NCBI RefSeq assembly: GCF_037975245.1
Contig: NC_092565.1
Span: 9,847,499-9,911,498, forward strand
Source of the DNA: Apostichopus japonicus
Taxonomy: Eukaryota; Echinodermata; Holothuroidea; Aspidochirotida; Stichopodidae
Reading direction: 5' to 3'
Length of the DNA stretch: 64,000 bases
The notes beneath the pieces were generated by a model that was not told where the DNA came from, ran no database searches, and saw only the letters and a program-made list of their open reading frames with translations. Shown one piece after another: positions 23,773-35,190 of this stretch (positions are counted from its first letter, which is position 1; every line of letters begins with the position of its first letter). The translations under genes were made by a program, and so were the position numbers.

Positions 23773-26297
23773 TGTTAAACATCTTAAAATAATTGAACTC
23801 CATATATGGATGATAATAATGACCATTGTTATGTCCATTACGCTTGTTATTTGAAAATACGAGCTCTTGTAACGAGAAATGAAAAAAAAATCATGCGAGC
23901 ATAAAATCCTCTTCAGGAAGCACTTATAGCTCCTCTCGTGTTTCTCTTGATTGTTTGGGATCGTTGGTTAAAAGCCTCGTGTTTGATCTGCAGGTTTATA
24001 ATGGACCCAATAACCTAAGAATATTAATAAAATACGTTTTACTTTTGACTGAATCACGGTGTAGATTAACTGTTTCATGAAATGTGTTATATAATTGAAA
24101 TAGTGGTGGAGCGATAAAAGCTAGACTCTTCTAATGGATTAACGTCTACGTTTGTTTTAAAAAAAAAGTAATTACAAACAACAAGGATCAGATAAAATAT
24201 AATCACGCAATTTTGTAAATGTGGAAGTGGGCTGGTTGGGGCCAGGGGTCCACCCGGGACGCAATTTTTTCCCAACTAACTGACACTGAAATTATTTCCT
24301 CGATTCTAAGGCCCGCTGACTTTTTTTTACTCGGCTCACGACTCCGTTGGGAAAACACGATCAGGTCTGGAAACTAAAGGATAATATCAGACAGTCTTAG
24401 ACAAACTTATAAATGATTCTCCCCTACCTCCACCCCTACCTCCACCCCTTTCCTTCTCGAAATGTACACAATCCTGGAGACAACCTTTCGGGGGATTTTC
24501 TTTCTAGACATGTTCGAACAAATTTTTAGCTGAATAGCTTAGTAGCTAACAATTTAAATCGTCTGCCAATCAAATTAACAGTGCTTGCTCAGGTTTTGAT
24601 CCATTTTAATATTTTTTAAGGCTATATGTCAAATGGTGAAAATAACGAATAATTCCAGCTGAATAAAGACATGTTTATTCTTTCAGTAACTCACATTAGA
24701 AACTTTGGACCTCTTATAGTCTAGTGTGTTCAACTGTCAAACGGTGTCAATACATCTGCGGAGATTGCTTAGAAGATTATGCAATTAATAAAAATCATTA
24801 GTCAATCATTGTTCAGGTGAGATGAAAAATGTACCTCCTAGAAAACTTACAGCGGAGGAGATTGCAATGATATGCACTTCAAATAGCAACATCACGTGAC
24901 ATACCGGATTTCAAATTATTTGAGGATTCGCTGAATATCGTCCAATTGAAATAGGGAGCTCTTTTTTTTTTCTTTGGCCGTGATCAAACCCACATCTGAA
25001 GAGATCATTTTCTGCTTTATGTGTTAAATTGTACGTAACTATGTTTATATACATATATATTAATATCTTTGCCTATATATTGTCTAAAACGTACAGTATC
25101 TTTCTTGGATTTTGGCCGCATTGCCAACTGATTTTTTTCCCTCAGAACTATGGCTGTATAGTAAACTGGCGAATTGGATGTCCAGAACTTCATATTCCTG
25201 AAAATAATATTAAACTGATGATTATGGAAAGATATGATATCACCGCTTAGAATAAAAAGTACCGTACGATTTTCTATAGGTACATCCTACAACTGGTATA
25301 GACCGCGATATAAAGAGACAAAGGAAATAAATTGGTGTAATGTATGTGCGTATCTATATATCCTTTCCTTTTTTCCAGTAGCATCTATAAATTTCGCTAA
25401 TCTGCATTACACACCGCAGCTCATAAAGCCAGTATATTTCATATTGCCAACAACATGTCACTGTATGATTGGATGACATGTATGGAGACGTTTTTCAGGG
25501 ACCAGGCCGATAAGAACCCGTAATCCATTGGTAAATATTACGAAACAACTGGGCACATATCTGGTTTTGTTGTTTTGTTTCTCTACTACATACGGAATAC
25601 CATTGCGCTGTACACGCAATCGTGCAGCAGTAATGGAAACCGGCTTAAAATTCCAGCTTGTTTTAAAGGATTACAGGTGCTTTAATTGGTACATTTTTCT
25701 TTCTTTCTAATATTGTGATCGTGTATAGGAAATTTTGTTGTTCACCGTGTGATGTATGTTACAGCAATGGATCGATCCTTGACGCGGTTTCACCCAATCA
25801 TAATTATTAGTCGAAATCATTATGATTTAAATCAGTTACTGGAAAAAGAGACAACTGAACGACAGTTGTATTGTTAACTAACTTGTTTCAGCATGTTGCT
25901 TGTTTAAGCCCTGTGGAACGCACCACTGATTTATTGAAGCGGCATTGTTTTAAAAGCTTTGTTATGGTTGTAATGGAAACTGGATCGGTTGTATTAATAG
26001 CACACCTGAACACAGCTTGGTAAGCAAGATGAAACTTTATATCAATGATTTGCGCGACAATTGTGTATATGCAGTCGTTTTGTCGAATACTTCATTACTC
26101 GAGAATACCACGTCATGGCATTTTGACGGCTAATGGTGATTAGAATCTGTTAAGACATTTACATTTTGATGATCTGCGGTGGATTATACATGAATTTTGG
26201 AAGTATGTGCTAGGAAATCGGTATTGTGGAATTAAATTTACCTTGGTTGAAATGTAAGAACAGTGAATGTCTCTGGACGTGGATAAGAGCGTATGCA
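23773..26297. other. Spacer between GPCR copies A and B
   Basis: Homologous to the B-C and C-D spacers but lacking two of their blocks, of about 100 and 150 bp. No gene seen. A frame at 25528-25710 resembling a signal peptide recurs in the other spacers, but it begins with TTG here and its similarity is explained by recent duplication. Confidence 0.6.
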
Positions 26298-27782
26298 TTA
26301 ATGTTTAACTAGTTTCATTACTGCTTTTCGGAAACCTAAATTGGTGACAACGTATAAGATAGGATTGACTGCGGAATTCGCACACAGAAGAACAAAGAAT
26401 GCCAAATCAAGCAACGGAGGTAACTGGATCAGTCCCAGGGCTTGTAGTACAACCCCTATGTAAAATGGCAACCAACAGACTAGGAACACTGATACCAATA
26501 TGACGACCACCTTGACAGCTTTTGTGCATCCAAACAGCTCATTCTTTTTTTGTTTTCTTCTTTCACATGTGGCACATTTTGGAGTTTGCGAAATTATACT
26601 GACATCATTCCTAGCCACTAGTCCTTTACTTCTCGATGATGATAAGTCCGTTGTTGACTTTTGTTGCATTTTAACAATAGAATTAGATACGGACACATTT
26701 TGATCATCACTAGTAAGATTATAATCCACGCTACTAACACTGATGCCAATTCTTGACGAGACTTCTGAAAGATCACAGTTTTGACCGCGTTTGCCCGTTG
26801 TTTCACTTAGTTCTCTCTCAGTAACATCATCGAGTTGCGATGATATTTTTGGTATCTCTTTGTCTCCTTTCCTCTCAATATTGTTGTTTTCCAGTTGTCT
26901 GCTCGATGCCATTGACGAAGTTCCCATTTCGAAATGATCTTTGATATTATCTCGCAAATCCTTGCTATTCAAGAGGTCGGTGTCTAAAGTATTAGATGGA
27001 TCTTCGTGCTGACCACTGTCTTGTAGATGTTGGGTTGTATTGTCACCATGGTGATGCACCACTTTCTTGTTTCTGGATGTGATTTTATGCTCATTCCTAC
27101 AAGGAGTCGCAACAATATCAAGGAACTCGCGCCTTCTTTGTTTCAAGTGTTTGAGCATAAGCGTGTTATAACCCACGAGATGGGAAACGGGTAGAAGAAC
27201 GTCGACAGAAAACGCCACCACTGTATACAATGCGTCTGTGCCAATTTCATCACTACTGCAGTAAGACATAAATCTGCCACTTTGATCTAGCCAAACATAA
27301 ATCATGACCGAAAATATCAGTATGACGAAATAAGTGATTAAAACCATTTTTTTAGCCATTCTTGGTGTCTGCGTTTTCTTGTGATGTATCACGTCTTTTA
27401 CCATAAGATATCGATCACGTGATATCAGTAGAACCATGTAAATGGATGCAAGTAAAGCTAAAAATGAAGGCCAAAATGACAAATGGCAAAATAATAAATT
27501 GCTTGACAAATCCGGTGAAATTATGCTTGCAATGCTAACTGGCATGATTATAATTCCAACCAAAAAATCGGCTATAGCTAAATTGAAAATATAGCAGTTA
27601 ACTCCAGTTTGCCGAAGTTTTCCGTCTTTACAAAATGCAACTATTGTCACAAAATTTCCTAAGACAATTATTACTGCAATGAAAGATCCAATAACTAAAA
27701 AAGAATAAATAATACCATCGTGTAATTCGAAACTGGTCTCGTTTGGTTTCTCCGTTCGAGAAAGTGATTCACTTTGATCCAT
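26298..27782 (-). CDS. Class A (rhodopsin-type) GPCR, array copy B, intact, single exon
   Basis: 494 aa. N-terminus without signal peptide but with an N-glycosylation site (NETS, 14-17). TM1 about 24-50 with GN (Asn43, 1.50); TM2 with LAIADFLVG (Asp72, 2.50); TM3 with Cys99 (3.25) and DRY 123-125; TM4 about 145-165; Cys175 in ECL2; TM5 with Pro198; TM6 with CWLP 436-439; TM7 with NPILY 473-477; then FRKAV of helix 8. Loop 3 is very long (about 200 residues, Ser/Thr- and charge-rich) and ends in CATCERRKQKK before TM6. Position 3.32 is Ser106, not the Asp of amine receptors, and the usual Trp 4.50 is absent, so I do not assign a ligand. Layout recalls muscarinic/histamine-like receptors, but intronless tandem copies suit a lineage-specific, possibly chemosensory, expansion. 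It should couple to G proteins at the plasma membrane. Confidence 0.93.
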   Translation of the reverse strand: MDQSESLSRTEKPNETSFELHDGIIYSFLVIGSFIAVIIVLGNFVTIVAFCKDGKLRQTGVNCYIFNLAIADFLVGIIIMPVSIASIISPDLSSNLLFCHLSFWPSFLALLASIYMVLLISRDRYLMVKDVIHHKKTQTPRMAKKMVLITYFVILIFSVMIYVWLDQSGRFMSYCSSDEIGTDALYTVVAFSVDVLLPVSHLVGYNTLMLKHLKQRRREFLDIVATPCRNEHKITSRNKKVVHHHGDNTTQHLQDSGQHEDPSNTLDTDLLNSKDLRDNIKDHFEMGTSSMASSRQLENNNIERKGDKEIPKISSQLDDVTERELSETTGKRGQNCDLSEVSSRIGISVSSVDYNLTSDDQNVSVSNSIVKMQQKSTTDLSSSRSKGLVARNDVSIISQTPKCATCERRKQKKNELFGCTKAVKVVVILVSVFLVCWLPFYIGVVLQALGLIQLPPLLDLAFFVLLCANSAVNPILYVVTNLGFRKAVMKLVKH

Positions 27783-27962
27783 GATTTACAAGAAAAATGT
27801 CAATCTCAGCATACGACGAGAAGTTAACCAAAACTGATCAATTTACACAATGATGAACTGGAGGCTGAAATATACCACCATTACATATCCATTCACCGCG
27901 ACTAGTAGGAAACATTTATAGAGCTGTTTTGATGCTGTGATTTAGTCTTGTAATTGAAAGAA

Positions 27963-28028
27963 GTGACGTAAAAATAAGTTCGAATAGTAACGTTTAATGG
28001 AAGTAATCCGACCTCGTGGTCACGTGAC
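27963..28028 (-). promoter_or_regulatory. CRE-like site and CACGTG palindrome upstream of copy B
   Basis: GTGACGTA at 27963-27970 (181 bp before the start) and GTCACGTGAC at 28019-28028. Unit B carries an extra 6 bp between them compared with A (AATGGAAGTAATCCG in place of a shorter stretch), yet both motifs are unchanged. Confidence 0.4.
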
Positions 28029-30757
28029 TGTTAAACATCTTAAAATAATTGAACTCCATATATGGATGATAATAATGACCATTGTTATGTCCATTACGCT
28101 TGTTTTTTGAAAATACCAGCTCTTGTAACGAGAAATGAAGAAAAGTCATGCGAACATAAAATCCTCTTCAGAAAACACTTAGCTCCTTTCGTGTTTCTCT
28201 TGATTGTTTGGGATCGTTGGTTAAAAGCCTCGTGTTTGATCTGCAGGTTTATAATGGACACAATAACCTATGTAATATTAATAAAAAACAACGTTTTACT
28301 TTTGACTGAATCACGGTGTAGATTAACTGTTTCATGAAATGTGTTTTATAATTGATATAGTGGTGGAGCGATAAAAGCTAGACTCTTCTAATGGATTAAC
28401 GTCTACGTTTGTTTAAGAAAAAAGTAATAACAAACAACAAGGATCAGATAAAATATAATCACGCAATTTTGTAAATGTGGAAAGTGGGCTGGTTGGGGCC
28501 AGGGGTCCACCCGGGACCCGGCTCAATTAGGTGGTTTGGTGAAACATGAACTGAATAACAATTTATACTAATTAAATAATATGGCCTTCTTACGGATAAA
28601 TGAAGATCAACGAGAGACCCGCTGACTTTTTTTACTCGGCTCACGACTCAGTTGGGAAAACACGATCAGGTCTGGAAACTAAAGGATAATATTAGACAGT
28701 CTTAGACAAACTTATGAATGATTCTCCTCTACCTCCACCCCTACCTTCATCCCTTTCCTTTTCGAAAGGTACACAATCCTGGGGACAACCCTTCGGGGGA
28801 TTTTCTTTCTAGACATGTTTGAACATATTTTTAGCTGAATAGCTTAGTGTTTGAACATATTTTTAGCTGAATAGCTTAGTAGCTAACAATTTAAATCGAC
28901 TGCCAATCAAATTAACAGTGCTTGCTCAGGCTTTGATCCATTTAAATATTTTTTAAGGCTATATGTCAAATGATGAAAATAACGAATAATTCCAGCTGAA
29001 TAAAGACATGTTTTTTCTTTCAGTAACTCACATTGGAAACTTTGGACCTCTTATAGTCTAGTGTTTTAAACTCGCCGTTTCTTGATAAAATAAAAGCTCC
29101 CTGATTAAAGGAAAGAAGCTATATTGGTTATCCACTTTACTTTACCTCCAGCGACAGGATTATAATTACTTGGATGACGCATGCAGCCTTATATGGAAAA
29201 TGAAGATTGAAAAGCAAATGGTCAATACATCTGCGGAGATTGCTTAGAAGATTATGTAATTAATAAAAATCATTAGTCAATCATTGTTCAGGTGAGATGA
29301 AAAATGTACCTCCTAGAAAATTACAGCGGGGGAGATTTCAATGATATGCACTTCAAATAGCAACATCACGTGACATACCGGATTTCAAATTATTTGAGGA
29401 TTCGCTGAATATCGTCCAAATGAAATAGTGAGCCCTTTTTTTTCTTTGGACGTGATCAAACCTTCACCTGAAGAGATCAGTTTCTGCTTTATGTATTTAA
29501 TTGTACATATCTATATTTATATACATATATATTTATATCTAGGCCTATATATTGTCTCTAAAACGTACGGCATCTTTCTTGGATTTTGGCTGCATTACCA
29601 GAAATAATATGGCTGTATAGTAAACTGGCGAATCAGATGTCCAGAACTTCATATTCCTGAAGATAATATTAACCTGATGATTATGGAAAGATATGATATC
29701 ACCGCTTAGAATAAAAAGTACCGTACGGTTTGCTATAGGTGCATCCTACAACTGGTGTAGACCGCGATATAAAGAGACAAAGGAAATTTATTGGTGTAAT
29801 GTATGTGCGTATCTATACTTTCTTTTTTTCCAGTAGCATCAATAAATTTCGTTAATCTGCATTATATACCGCAGCTCATATAGCCAGTATATTCCATATT
29901 GCCAACAACATGTCATTGTATGATTGGATGACATGTATACGGAGGACGTTTATCATGGACAAGGCCTATAAGAACCCGTAATCCATTGGTAAATATTAGG
30001 AAACAATTGGGCACATATCTGGTTTTGTTGTTTTGTTTCTCTATTACATACGGAATACCATTGCGCTGTACATGTAATCGTACAGCTGTAATAGAAACCG
30101 GCTTAAAATTCCAGCTTGTTTTAAAGGATTACAGGTGAATTAATTGGTACATTTTTCTTTCTTTCTAATATTGTGATCATGTAGAGGAAATTTGTTGTTC
30201 ACCGTGTGATGTATCTTACAGCAATGGATCGATCCTTGACGCGGTTTCACGCAGTCATAATTATAAGTCGAAATCATTATGATTTAAATCAGTTACTGGA
30301 AAAAGAGACAACTGAACGACAGTTTTATAGTTAACTTGTTTCAGCATGTTGCCTGTTTAAGTCCTGTGGAATGCACCACTTATTTATTGAAGCGGCATTG
30401 TTTTAAAAGCTTTTTTATGGTTGCCATGGAAATTCGGTCGTTTGTACTGATAGGACACCTGAACACAGCTTGGTAAGCAAGATGAAACTTTATATCAATG
30501 ATTTGCGCGACAATTGTGTATATGCAGTCGTTTTGTCGAAAACTTCATTACTCGAGAATACCACGTCGTTGCATTTTGACGGCATAATGGTGATTAGAAT
30601 CTATTAAGACATTTACATATTGATGATCTGCGGTGGATTATACATGAATTTTGGAAGTATGTGCTAGGAAATCGGTATTGTGGAATTAAATTTACCTTCA
30701 AGTTGGTTGAAATGTAAGAACAGTGAATGTCTCTGGACGTGGATAAGAGCGTATGCA
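28029..30757. other. Spacer between GPCR copies B and C
   Basis: Full-length spacer of the tandem unit. Contains a fresh 32 bp tandem duplication (GTTTGAACATATTTTTAGCT...) at about 28818-28881 not seen in the other spacers. No gene seen; short frames here are shared only through duplication. Confidence 0.6.
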
Positions 30758-32239
30758 TTAATGTTTAACTAGTTTCATTACTGCTTTTCGGAAACCTAAA
30801 TTGGTGACAACGTATAAGATAGGATTGACTGCGGAATTCGCACACAGAAGAACAAAGAATGCCAAATCAAGCAACGGAGGTAACTGGATCAGTCCCAGAG
30901 CGTGTAGTACAAGCCCTATGTAAAATGGCAACCAACAGACTAGGAACACTGATACCAATATGACGACCACCTTGACAGCTTTTGTGCATCCAAACAGCTC
31001 ATTCTTTTTTTGTTTTCTTCTTTCACATGTGGCACATTTTGGAGTTGGCGAAATTATACTGATATCATTCCTAGCCACTAGTCCATTACTTCTCGATGGT
31101 GATAAGTCCGTTGTTGAATTTTGTATTTTAACATTAGAATTAGATACGGACACATTTTGATCATCACTAGTAAGATGATAACCCACGCTACTAACACTGT
31201 TGCCAATTCTTGACGAGTCTTCTGAAAGATCACAGTTTTGACCGCGTTTGCCAGTTGTTTCACTTAGTTCTCTCTCTGTAGCATCACCGAGTTGCGATGT
31301 TATATTTGGTACCTCTTTGTCTCCTTTCCTCTCAATGTTGTTGTTTTCCAGTTGTCTGCTCGATGCCATCGACGATGTTCCCATTTCGAAATGATCTTTG
31401 ATATTATCTCGCAAATCCTTGCTTTTCAAGAGGTCGGTGTCTAAAGTATTAGATGAATCTTCGTGCTGACCACTGTCGTGTAGTTGTTGGGTTGTATTGT
31501 CACCATGGTGATGTACCACTTTCTTGTTTCTGGATGTGATTTTATGCTCATTCCTACAAGGAGTCGCAACAATATCAAGGAACTGGCGCCTTCTTTGTAT
31601 CAAGTGTTTGAGCATAAGCGTGTTATAACCCACGAGATGGGAAACGGGTAGAAGAACGTCGACAGAAAAATTCACCCCTACAAACACTGCGTCTGTGACA
31701 ATTTCATTACTACTGCAGTAAGACATAAATCTGTCACTTTGATCTAGCAAAACATAAAACATGACCGAAAATATCAGTATGACGAAATAAGTGATTAAAA
31801 CCAGTTTTTTAGCCATTCTTGGTGTCTGCGTTTTCTTGTGATGTATCACGTCTTTTACCATAAGATATCGATCACGTGATATCAGTAGAACCATGTAAAT
31901 GGATGCATGTAAAGCGAAATATGAAGGCCAAAATGACAAATGACAAAATAAATAATTGCTTGGCAAATCCGGTGAAATCATGCTTGCAATGCTAACTGGC
32001 ATGGTTATAATTCCAACCAAAAAATCGGCTATAGCTAAATTGAAAATATAGCAGTTAACTCCAGTTTGCCGAAGTTTTCCGTCTTTACAAAATGCAACTA
32101 TTGTCACAAAATTTCCTAAGACAATTATTACTACAATGAAAGATCCAATAACTGAAAAAGAATAAATAATACCACCGTGTAATACGAAACTGGTCTCGTT
32201 TGGTTTCTCCGTTCGAGAAAGTGATTCACTTTGATCCAT
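30758..32239 (-). CDS. Class A GPCR, array copy C, intact, single exon
   Basis: 493 aa, collinear with copy B and with all class A landmarks (GN, LAIADFLVG, Cys 3.25, DRY, ECL2 Cys, LLP in TM5, CWLP, NPILY). Distinct residues cluster in TM1 (YSFSVIGSFIVV), TM3 (WPSYFALHAS), the end of TM4 (FYVLLDQ) and the start of TM5 (DAVFVGVNFS). TM5 matches copy A rather than its neighbours B and D. Loop 3 is one residue shorter (VKIQNSTT), with a few private changes (DATEREL, VPNITSQLG). The promoter block is as in the other units. Ligand unknown. A start at this ATG fits all copies, and no upstream exon is needed. Confidence 0.93.
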   Translation of the reverse strand: MDQSESLSRTEKPNETSFVLHGGIIYSFSVIGSFIVVIIVLGNFVTIVAFCKDGKLRQTGVNCYIFNLAIADFLVGIITMPVSIASMISPDLPSNYLFCHLSFWPSYFALHASIYMVLLISRDRYLMVKDVIHHKKTQTPRMAKKLVLITYFVILIFSVMFYVLLDQSDRFMSYCSSNEIVTDAVFVGVNFSVDVLLPVSHLVGYNTLMLKHLIQRRRQFLDIVATPCRNEHKITSRNKKVVHHHGDNTTQQLHDSGQHEDSSNTLDTDLLKSKDLRDNIKDHFEMGTSSMASSRQLENNNIERKGDKEVPNITSQLGDATERELSETTGKRGQNCDLSEDSSRIGNSVSSVGYHLTSDDQNVSVSNSNVKIQNSTTDLSPSRSNGLVARNDISIISPTPKCATCERRKQKKNELFGCTKAVKVVVILVSVFLVCWLPFYIGLVLHALGLIQLPPLLDLAFFVLLCANSAVNPILYVVTNLGFRKAVMKLVKH

Positions 32240-32419
32240 GATTTACAAGAAAAATATTCAATCTCAGCATACGACGAGAAGTTAACCAAAATTGATCGAT
32301 TTACACAATGATGAACTGGAGGCTGAAATATACCACCATTACATATCCATTCACCGTGACTATAGGACACATTTATAGAGCTGTTTTGATGCTGTGATTT
32401 AGTCTTGTAATTGAAAGAA

Positions 32420-32485
32420 GTGACGTAAAAATAAGTTCGAATAGTAATGTTTAATGGATGTGATCCGACCTCGTGGTCACGTGAC
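32420..32485 (-). promoter_or_regulatory. CRE-like site and CACGTG palindrome upstream of copy C
   Basis: GTGACGTA at 32420-32427 (181 bp before the start) and GTCACGTGAC at 32476-32485, at the same spacing as in units B and D. Confidence 0.4.
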
Positions 32486-35190
32486 TGTTAAACATCTTAA
32501 AATAATTGAACTCCATATATGGATGATAATAATGACCATTGTTATGTCCATTACGCTTGTTTTTTGAAAATACCAGCTCTTGTAACGAGAAATGAAGAAA
32601 AGTCATGCGAACATAAAATCCTCTTCAGAAAACACTTAGCTCCTTTCGTGTTTCTCTTGATTGTTTGGGTCGTTTGGTTAAAAGCCTCGTGTTTGATCTG
32701 CAGGTTTATAATGACCCAATAACCTATGTAATATTAATAAAAAACAACGTTTTACTTTTGACTGAATCACGGTGTAGATCAACTGTTTCATGAAATGTGT
32801 TTTATAATTGATATAGTGGTGGAGCGATAAAAGCTAGACTCTTCTAATGGATTAACGTCTACGTTTGTTTAAGAAAAAAGTAATAACAAACAACAAGGAT
32901 CAGATAAAATATAATCACGCAATTTTGTAAATGTGGAAAGTGGGCTGGATGGGGCCAGGGGTCCACCCGGGACACGGCTCAATTAGGTGGTTAGGTGAAA
33001 CATGAACTGAATAACAATTTATACTAATTAAATAATATGGCCTTCTTACGGATAAATGAAGATCAACGAGAGATCCGCTGACTTTTTTTACTCGGCTCAC
33101 GACTCAGTTGGGAAAACACGATCAGGTCTGGAAACTAAAGGATAATATAAGACAGTCTTAGACAAACTTATGAATGATTCTCCCCTACCTCCACCCCTAC
33201 CTTCACCCCTTTCCTTTTCGAAAGGTACACAATCCTGGGGACAACCTTTCGGGGGATTTTCTTTCTAGACATGTTGGAACATATTTTTAGCTGAATAGCT
33301 TAGTAGCTAACAATTTAAATCGACTGCCAATCAAATTAACAGTGCTTGCTCAGGCTTTGATCCATTTAAATATTTTTTAAGGCTATATGTCAAATGATGA
33401 AAATAACGTATAATTCCAGCTGAATAAAGACATGTTTATTCTTTCAGTAACTCACATTGGAAACTTTGGACCTCTTATAGTCTAGTGAGTTCAACTCGCC
33501 GTTTCTTGATAAAATAAAATCTCCCTGATTAAAGGAAAGAAGCTTATTTGTTATCCACTCTACTTTACCTCCAGCGACAGGATTATAATTACTTGGATGA
33601 CGCATACAGCTTTATATGGAAAATGAAGATTGAAATGCAAATGGTCAATACATCTGCGGAGATTGCTTAGAAGATTATGTAATTAATAAAAATCATTAGT
33701 CAATCAATTGTTCAGGTGAGATGAAAAATGTACCTCCTAAAAACTTACAGCGGAGGAGATTGCAATGATATGCACTTCAAATAGCAACATCGCGTGACAT
33801 ACCGGATTTCAAATTATTTGAGGATTCGCTGAATATCGTCCAACTGAAATAGGGAGCTCTTTTTTTTCTTTGGACGTGATCAACCCCACATCTGAAGAGA
33901 CCATTTTCTGCTTTATGTGTTTAATTGTACATAACTATGTTTATATACATATATATTTATATCTTTGCCTATTTATTGTCTAAAACGCACAGTATCTTTC
34001 TTGGATCTTGGACGCATTACAAACTGATTTTTTTTTCCTCAGAACTATGGCTGTATAGTAAACTGGCGAATTGGACGTCTAGAACTTCATATTCCTGAAG
34101 ATAATATTAAACTGATGATTATGGAAAGATATGATATCACCGCGTAGAATAAAAAGTACCGTACGATTTGCTACAGGTGCATCCTACAACTGGTATAGAC
34201 CGCGATATAAAGAGACAAAGGAAATAAATTGGTGTAATGTATGTGCGTATCAATACTTTTTTTCCAGTAGCATCTATAAATTTCGTTAATCTGCATTATA
34301 TACCGCAGCTCATATAGCCAGTATATTCCATATTGCCAACAACATGTCATTGTATGATTGGATGACATGTATACGGAGGACGTTTATCAGGGACTAGGCC
34401 TATATATAAGAACCCGTAATCCATTGGTAAATATTACGAAACAATTGGGCACATATCTGGTTTTGTTGTTTGGTTTCTCTACTACATACGGAATACCATT
34501 GCGCTGTACATGCAATCATGCAGCAGTAATAGAAACCGGCTTAAAATTCCAGCTTGTTTTAAAGGATTACAGGTGCTTTAATTGGTACATTTTTCTTCCT
34601 TTCTAATATTGTGATCGTGTATAGGAAATTTTGTTGTTCACCGTGTGATGTATGTTACAGCAATGGATCGATCCTTGACGCGGTTTCACCCAATCATAAT
34701 TATTAGTCGAAATCTTTATGATTTAAATCAGTTACTGGAAAAAGAGACAACTGAACGACAGTTTTATTGGTAACTTGTTTCAGCATGTTGCCTGTTTAAG
34801 TCCTGTGGAATGCACCACTTATTTATTGAAGCGGCATTGTTTTAATAGCTTTGTTATGGTTGTAATGGAAACTGGATCGGTTGTATTAATAGCACACCTG
34901 AACACAGCTTGGTAAGCAAGATGAAACTTTATATCAATGATTTGCGCGACAATTGTGTATATGCAGTCGTTTTGTCGAATACTTCATTACTCGAGAATAC
35001 CACGTCGTTGCATTTTGACGGCATAATGGTGATTAGAATCTGTTAAGACATTTACATTTTGATGATCTGCGGTGGATTATACATGAATTTTGGAAGTATG
35101 TGCTAGGAAATCGGTATTGTGGAATTAAATTGACTGTGGTTGAAATGTAAGAACATTGAATGTCTCTGGACGTGGATAAGAGCGTATGCA
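32486..35190. other. Spacer between GPCR copies C and D
   Basis: Full-length spacer aligned with the B-C spacer, including the 100 and 150 bp blocks missing from A-B. A frame at 34358-34606 has an ATG and a hydrophobic stretch, but the matching frames in the other spacers lack the ATG, so I do not call a gene. Confidence 0.6.

Noticed and set aside
25528-25710. Signal-peptide-like small secreted protein recurring in the GPCR spacers
   Set aside because: The copies in A-B and B-C spacers have no ATG in frame, and conservation is expected from the recent segmental duplication alone.
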